Part shown: in pieces, positions 7,419-10,645 of the stretch | How the letters are laid out: each line of letters begins with the position of its first letter | How positions within the stretch are numbered: the first letter of the stretch is position 1 | Origin: Schlesneria sp. | Lineage (GTDB): Bacteria; Planctomycetota; Planctomycetia; Planctomycetales; Planctomycetaceae | DNA: 10,645 bases | Assembly: GCA_025353525.1 (NCBI GenBank) | Contig: JANXOO010001303.1 | Coordinates: 1 to 10,645, forward strand | Reading direction: 5' to 3' | Position numbers and translations under genes: made by a program | Notes under the pieces: model-generated | The model's input: the letters and a program-made list of their open reading frames with translations, nothing else | Database searches by the model: none | Told to the model about the DNA's origin: nothing

Positions 7419-7449
7419 GCCGCGGGCGGAATCCTTTCCGCCCGGCGGC
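7419..7449. repeat. Strong GC-rich hairpin (REP-like or bidirectional terminator)
   Basis: The arms GCCGC-GGGCGGAA and TTCCGCCC-GGCGGC form a 13-bp stem with one bulged G and a TCCT loop. No T-run follows on either strand, so it is not a canonical intrinsic terminator. Its place between convergent genes fits a factor-dependent or bidirectional stop. A similar but less symmetrical sequence lies at about 5565-5600, sharing CGCCGCGGG, ATCC, CCGC and CGGC in the same order, which raises the option of a dispersed palindromic element. Confidence 0.5.
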
Positions 7450-7622
7450 TGCGCCAGGTTTGGGCGAATGACCTGTGACGCGATCCTGCCGCGATTCCTC
7501 GTCACATCCCTCCGTGGTCGACATCATGTCTGACCGTTCCGCGTAGCCCGGTTGCCAGCGGAATCGCTCGTGAATCCGGAAACTGAGTTGCCTCTTCGTT
7601 GGTGTTCAGGAACTCGCCTGAT

Positions 7623-7654
7623 CTTCGCTGCTGATTCCATCCTGGATCGCGAAG
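7623..7654 (-). terminator. Possible terminator hairpin just after mraZ
   Basis: Directly after the mraZ stop codon, the arms CTTCGC and GCGAAG pair across about 20 bases, inside which GATCC and GGAATC can pair with a one-base bulge. No U-rich tail follows on the minus strand, so the call is weak. Confidence 0.28.
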
Positions 7655-8080
7655 CTATGACAAAGCCCTCAGTGCAAGCTGGTCGAACTCCGGTGTGTGA
7701 ATCGCCGTGAACGATTCCCACGCTTCCTTGTCCCAGAGTTCGGCGTGATCCTGAACCCCCAATAAGTAGACGTCCCGTTTCAGTCCCGCGTACTCGGCCA
7801 GTCGGTCGGGGATGCGAACTCGACTTTGACTGTCGAACTCCATCCGTTCGGCCGATGAATAAAACAAACGCATGTACCGTTGATGCTCCGGGGCACTCGA
7901 CAATTTGGCCGCGAACTGGTCGAAACCTTTTGGCGAATACACCATCAGCGACTTCTCGGTACCGGGGGCAATAATCAGGCTGTCGAGTGAATCGTCTGCA
8001 AAATCGTCCTTGACTCGCTTTGGCACTGCCAGACGACGTTTTTCGTCGAGCGTTCTGAGGTACGTCCCCGTCAGTGCCAT
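7655..8080 (-). CDS. mraZ: MraZ-family transcriptional regulator
   Basis: This 141-residue protein matches the usual MraZ length. It shows the family's two tandem SpoVT/AbrB-like half-domains: the first around TGTYLRTLDEKRRLAVPKR (4-22) and the second around DSQSRVRIPDRLAEYAGL (about 83-100). MraZ forms a ring-shaped oligomer that binds TGGG-type direct repeats and, in the bacteria studied, controls its own division/cell-wall (dcw) operon. The DNA just upstream carries such repeats (8085-8119), which independently supports the call and suggests autoregulation. The start ATG at 8080 abuts the repeats, and GGGGAAGAG there may also serve as the ribosome site. Unlike most bacteria, no rsmH (mraW), ftsL or mur gene follows; downstream comes only intergenic DNA and a convergent moxR. 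The targets of this orphan regulator besides itself are unknown. Confidence 0.93.
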   Translation of the reverse strand: MALTGTYLRTLDEKRRLAVPKRVKDDFADDSLDSLIIAPGTEKSLMVYSPKGFDQFAAKLSSAPEHQRYMRLFYSSAERMEFDSQSRVRIPDRLAEYAGLKRDVYLLGVQDHAELWDKEAWESFTAIHTPEFDQLALRALS

Positions 8081-8084
8081 TCAC

Positions 8085-8119
8085 CACCACTCTTCCCCAA
8101 TTTTCCCCACGGCGGGCCA
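8085..8119 (-). promoter_or_regulatory. MraZ operator: TGGGG-type direct repeats, 10-bp period
   Basis: Read on the minus strand toward mraZ, the repeats are TGGCC (8119-8115), TGGGG (8109-8105), TGGGG (8099-8095) and TGGTG (8089-8085), each starting exactly 10 bases after the last. Two are perfect, and the first and last are partial. Known MraZ boxes in other bacteria are TGGGN repeats separated by five bases, the same geometry. The array lies between the predicted transcription start and the mraZ ATG and covers the likely ribosome site, so binding could repress transcription. Confidence 0.75.
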
Positions 8120-8147
8120 AATGTACCAAGGGTTTTGAGTTGTTCAA
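8120..8147 (-). promoter_or_regulatory. mraZ promoter (sigma-70 type, extended -10)
   Basis: On the minus strand, TTGAAC (complement of 8142-8147) and TACATT (complement of 8120-8125) are 16 bases apart, and the -10 box is preceded by TGG, an extended -10 element. Transcription would begin near 8113, placing three of the MraZ repeats in the leader and one beside the -10 box. Confidence 0.5.
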
Positions 8148-8344
8148 GCGAGAAAGGCCAACGCGAACGCTTTCAACGCCGAACTCGTGTCATAGATCCT
8201 TGTCGTATCAAGAACTTACGATTTTGTGAATTATTTTTGGGCTGGCAGAAATGGCCAGAAAGACATAGGGTTGCCGGAGTGGTTTGCTCCCGCCATTCGA
8301 TTTAGCGATGGGAAAGTGATGCGATTCCGGTCCCCATTTCAATG

Positions 8345-9487
8345 TCAGGACGCAGACCGACTGCCTTGTTCGGCGAGCAGCCGGAAATAGAGATTTGCGT
8401 AACTGGCTGTTGTTGCCGTGATCGCAAACTCTTTTTTGGCAAAAGCTTGCGACGCGTTGCCAAATGCGATCAGGAATTCGCGTCTGGCTAGCAGTCTTTG
8501 AATTGCAGTGGCGAGTGCGGCGGAGTTTTCAACAGGAACTGTCAGGCCGGTCACGCCGTCCTGGACAAGTTCCGGAATTCCTTCGACCTGTGTTGCGATC
8601 ACCGGACGCCCTGCAGCCATCGCTTCGAGCACAACGTTTGGCATTCCTTCCCAGCGTGAGGACAGGATCAAGGCCGATGATGCCGCGAGAAGCGACGGAA
8701 TATCCTCGCGACGGCCTGCAAACAGAATATGGTCTGTTATCCGATGTTTCCCGGCCAGCAATTGCAGTTTACCCAGGTCGGGACCGTCGCCCACGACAAG
8801 GAAAAAGAGATTGTCAGGGAGCGGTTTCAGTAACGCGATACTCTCGATCAGAACATCGAATCCCTTTTGATGTTCGAGCCGTCCGATCGCAATGAATACG
8901 CGGCTTCCGGCAGGAATACCGAATTGCCCCAGGTCTGCCGGTTTCGCGTTTGCAAACCGTTCGAAATCAACTCCGTTTGGGATGACAACAAGCTTTGCAG
9001 CAATCAGTCCCACAACGTTTTTCGAAAAGTCCGCAACCCCCTGGCTGACGCAGACGTTGGTCGTCACGAGTCGGGTTGTCCAGCGGTCGAGTCGTCCATA
9101 CCACGGGCTGCGGTGCTCGGCAACGCGCAGGCCGGACACGACGATTTTCACTCCGGCCAAACGTGCGGCGATTCGGCCGAGCAGGTTGGCGTGAAACAGA
9201 AACGTCTGGACAATCGCCGGTCGCATTCGACTCAGTTCGTGCCAAAGTCGCACAAGGACCCGAGGGACACTGATGACGCCGCGCGCGTTCAGACAAATCA
9301 CTGGAATATTGGCGGATTCAAGGACTGCCGCAAAATGTCCACGCGGTCCCAGGCAAATGACGTGCGGTTCCCATTCCGATTTATCGAGGTCAAGGACAAG
9401 TTGCGTCAGCGCCCGTTCCGCGCCACCGGGATCCAGTTCGGTAATCACAAACGCGATTCGAATCGGTGTGGCCAAACTCTTCTGCAT
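8345..9487 (-). CDS. GT4-family glycosyltransferase (GT-B fold)
   Basis: This 380-residue protein is a retaining glycosyltransferase of the GT4 type, which moves a sugar from a nucleotide donor to a glycan or lipid acceptor at the cytoplasmic face of the membrane. The N-terminal acceptor domain begins with IAFVITELDPGGAERAL (11-27), including the glycine-rich GGAER loop. The C-terminal donor domain holds VIPNGVDFERF (168-178), AIGRLEHQKGFDVLIE (200-215), VVGDGPD (231-237) and the EX7E signature EGMPNVVLE (E280 and E288). Length is typical for the family. No transmembrane segment is evident. The ATG at 9487 follows AGGAAAAACAGGG, which can serve as a ribosome site. It starts 58 bases after the hemH stop on the same strand and may be co-transcribed. 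The sugar and acceptor cannot be read from sequence; exopolysaccharide or cell-envelope glycan synthesis is likely. Confidence 0.92.
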   Translation of the reverse strand: MQKSLATPIRIAFVITELDPGGAERALTQLVLDLDKSEWEPHVICLGPRGHFAAVLESANIPVICLNARGVISVPRVLVRLWHELSRMRPAIVQTFLFHANLLGRIAARLAGVKIVVSGLRVAEHRSPWYGRLDRWTTRLVTTNVCVSQGVADFSKNVVGLIAAKLVVIPNGVDFERFANAKPADLGQFGIPAGSRVFIAIGRLEHQKGFDVLIESIALLKPLPDNLFFLVVGDGPDLGKLQLLAGKHRITDHILFAGRREDIPSLLAASSALILSSRWEGMPNVVLEAMAAGRPVIATQVEGIPELVQDGVTGLTVPVENSAALATAIQRLLARREFLIAFGNASQAFAKKEFAITATTASYANLYFRLLAEQGSRSAS

Positions 9488-9545
9488 CCCTGTTTTTCCT
9501 GCCGTTGCAGCCGAGTTCGGGTTGGATCAAAAACAACCCCGATTG

Positions 9546-10580
9546 TCAGCGTTTCGGGATATTGTACAGGCAGCAATCGACCGGGCAGACATCGTGATTG
9601 GGCCCGAATTGCCCGATGGCACTGCGTTCGGTGCGGAGGCCGAGTCGTTCCTGGATCAATTCTCCGAGACATGCGATGAAGGCAGGGTGAGTCCCCACCG
9701 TGGACGCTCGCGACATCGGAAGGCCAATCCCGTCGCACAATGTTTTTGCTTCTTCGTCGAGGTCGAACAGGACTTCCATATGATCTGACAGAAAGCCGAC
9801 GGGAGCGATCACGACTGACGATATTCCCCTGGAATGAAGCTCTTTAATGTGATCGCCGATATCGGGTTCCAGCCACGGGTCGGTTGGTCGACCGCTGCGG
9901 CTTTGGTAAACCAGTCGCCATCGATCACCGGGAATATGAAGTTCGTCGGCAATCAGCCGACAGGTTTCTTCGAGTTGCTTCACATAGTTGCAATTCGTCG
10001 ACATCGAAAGCGGTATACTGTGTGCCGTAAAGGCAATGTTTGCCGTTGCCTGACAATCAGAAGGTAACTGTTGAAACGCCTGTCGGATTTGCGCGACATT
10101 GGCAGTGATGAAGCCCGGATGATTGTAGAAAACACGTACTTTGTCGAACTCGGGAGCACCCGCACCGACTTCTGCCTGGGCACGTTGAATATCTTCCCGG
10201 TATTGCCGGCATCCTGAATAGGAACTGTACGCTGATGTCATCAGTGCCAGTCCCCGACGAACTCCGTCACGCTCCATTTGTCGCACAGTGTCTGCGAGCA
10301 TCGGGTGCCAGTTACGGTTCCCCCAATAGATCGGCAGATCGATCCGGCATCTCGCCAGTTCCGTCTTCAGGGCGGCGATCAAATCGCGAACCTGCGAGTT
10401 GATCGGGCTGACGCCGTCAAAATGATTGTAGTGCTCGGCAACTTCCAGCAATCGTTCGCGCGGAACCGGTTTTCCGCGCAGGACGTTTTCGAGGAACGGG
10501 ATGACATCCTTGCGTTTTTCGGGACCACCGAATGAAACCACAAGAAGAGCATCGTAGGGCGCGGAATTCAAATCGGGCAT
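9546..10580 (-). CDS. hemH: Ferrochelatase (proto- or coproporphyrin ferrochelatase), putative [2Fe-2S] type
   Basis: This 344-residue protein inserts Fe2+ into a porphyrin in the last part of haem synthesis. It opens with YDALLVVSFGGPE (9-21), typical of the family. The catalytic histidine is in FTAHSIPLSM (H187) and the conserved acidic site is in GFLSDHMEVLFDLDEEA (E269), corresponding to His183 and Glu264 of the Bacillus subtilis enzyme. Cys124 in SAYSSYSGCRQY and a C-terminal CPVDCC cluster (C332, C336, C337) resemble the four-cysteine [2Fe-2S] ligand set of actinobacterial ferrochelatases. This, with the soluble-looking sequence, leans toward the coproporphyrin (CpfC) type, but substrate choice is not decided by these motifs. 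No other haem gene is in the window. The glycosyltransferase follows closely downstream. Only 65 bases upstream are visible, with no clear promoter. Confidence 0.95.
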   Translation of the reverse strand: MPDLNSAPYDALLVVSFGGPEKRKDVIPFLENVLRGKPVPRERLLEVAEHYNHFDGVSPINSQVRDLIAALKTELARCRIDLPIYWGNRNWHPMLADTVRQMERDGVRRGLALMTSAYSSYSGCRQYREDIQRAQAEVGAGAPEFDKVRVFYNHPGFITANVAQIRQAFQQLPSDCQATANIAFTAHSIPLSMSTNCNYVKQLEETCRLIADELHIPGDRWRLVYQSRSGRPTDPWLEPDIGDHIKELHSRGISSVVIAPVGFLSDHMEVLFDLDEEAKTLCDGIGLPMSRASTVGTHPAFIACLGELIQERLGLRTERSAIGQFGPNHDVCPVDCCLYNIPKR

Positions 10581-10645
10581 TCTGTAGCATACTTCTTTGA
10601 AATGAACAGCCGTCCGGTTGCCTGCGGGCCCGGTCTATTTTTTCG

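Larger units (their letters stand above)
7277..7654. other. Convergent intergenic region with purine tract and hairpins
   Basis: About 380 bases between the 3' ends of moxR (plus) and mraZ (minus). From about 7314 to 7374 the plus strand is strongly purine-biased (52 of 61 bases by my count). A very stable GC-rich hairpin lies at 7419-7449 and a weaker one at 7623-7654. An 11-codon frame (7349-7384, MKAKEVEMNTR) follows a purine-rich stretch but is too short to call. I see no RNA gene or larger protein here. Confidence 0.55.

Noticed and set aside
8242..8258. Hairpin CTGGC/GCCAG downstream of the glycosyltransferase
   Set aside because: Considered as a terminator, but on the minus strand it is followed by an A-rich stretch, not a U-run; the stem is only five base pairs.
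8867..9679. Plus-strand open frame of 270 codons
   Set aside because: Antisense to the glycosyltransferase and ferrochelatase genes, both with clear motifs; it is a shadow frame crossing their junction.

Overview
The window looks like chromosomal DNA from a planctomycete, probably order Planctomycetales; I cannot name a genus. The grounds are an ECF sigma factor coupled to a very large FecR/VIT/vWA-type protein, an mraZ gene standing alone outside any division/cell-wall cluster, a well-formed sigma-54 promoter, sparse gene packing and moderate GC. This assignment is inference from gene content and style.

Layout, left to right. (1) Bases 1-4781, minus strand: an ECF-type RNA polymerase sigma factor (4134-4781) whose stop overlaps by ATGA the start of a giant membrane-anchored protein (4137 to beyond base 1, at least 1379 residues, C-terminus outside the window). 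That protein has a short cytoplasmic N-terminus, one membrane helix, a FecR domain, a VIT domain, a degenerate vWA domain and a long unassigned C-terminal part. It is the likely anti-sigma or signalling partner of the sigma factor. (2) Bases 4782-6286: a gene-poor stretch with a consensus-quality sigma-54 promoter, a 64-residue acidic protein of unknown function followed by a terminator-like hairpin, and a small minus-strand zinc-ribbon protein with its own promoter. (3) Bases 6287-7276: a MoxR-family AAA+ ATPase with all its motifs but without the usual DUF58/vWA partners beside it. (4) Bases 7277-7654: a convergent intergenic region with a purine-rich tract and a strong GC-rich hairpin. (5) Bases 7655-8125, minus strand: mraZ with its promoter and a 10-bp-period TGGGG repeat operator. 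(6) Bases 8345-10580, minus strand: a GT4-family glycosyltransferase downstream of a ferrochelatase (hemH/cpfC type), probably co-transcribed.

The genes do not form one pathway. The most distinctive unit is the sigma factor plus FecR-VIT-vWA pair, which looks like a cell-surface signalling or structural module. The best-defined regulatory elements are the MraZ operator and the sigma-54 promoter. I saw no rRNA, tRNA, CRISPR array, transposase or phage gene.
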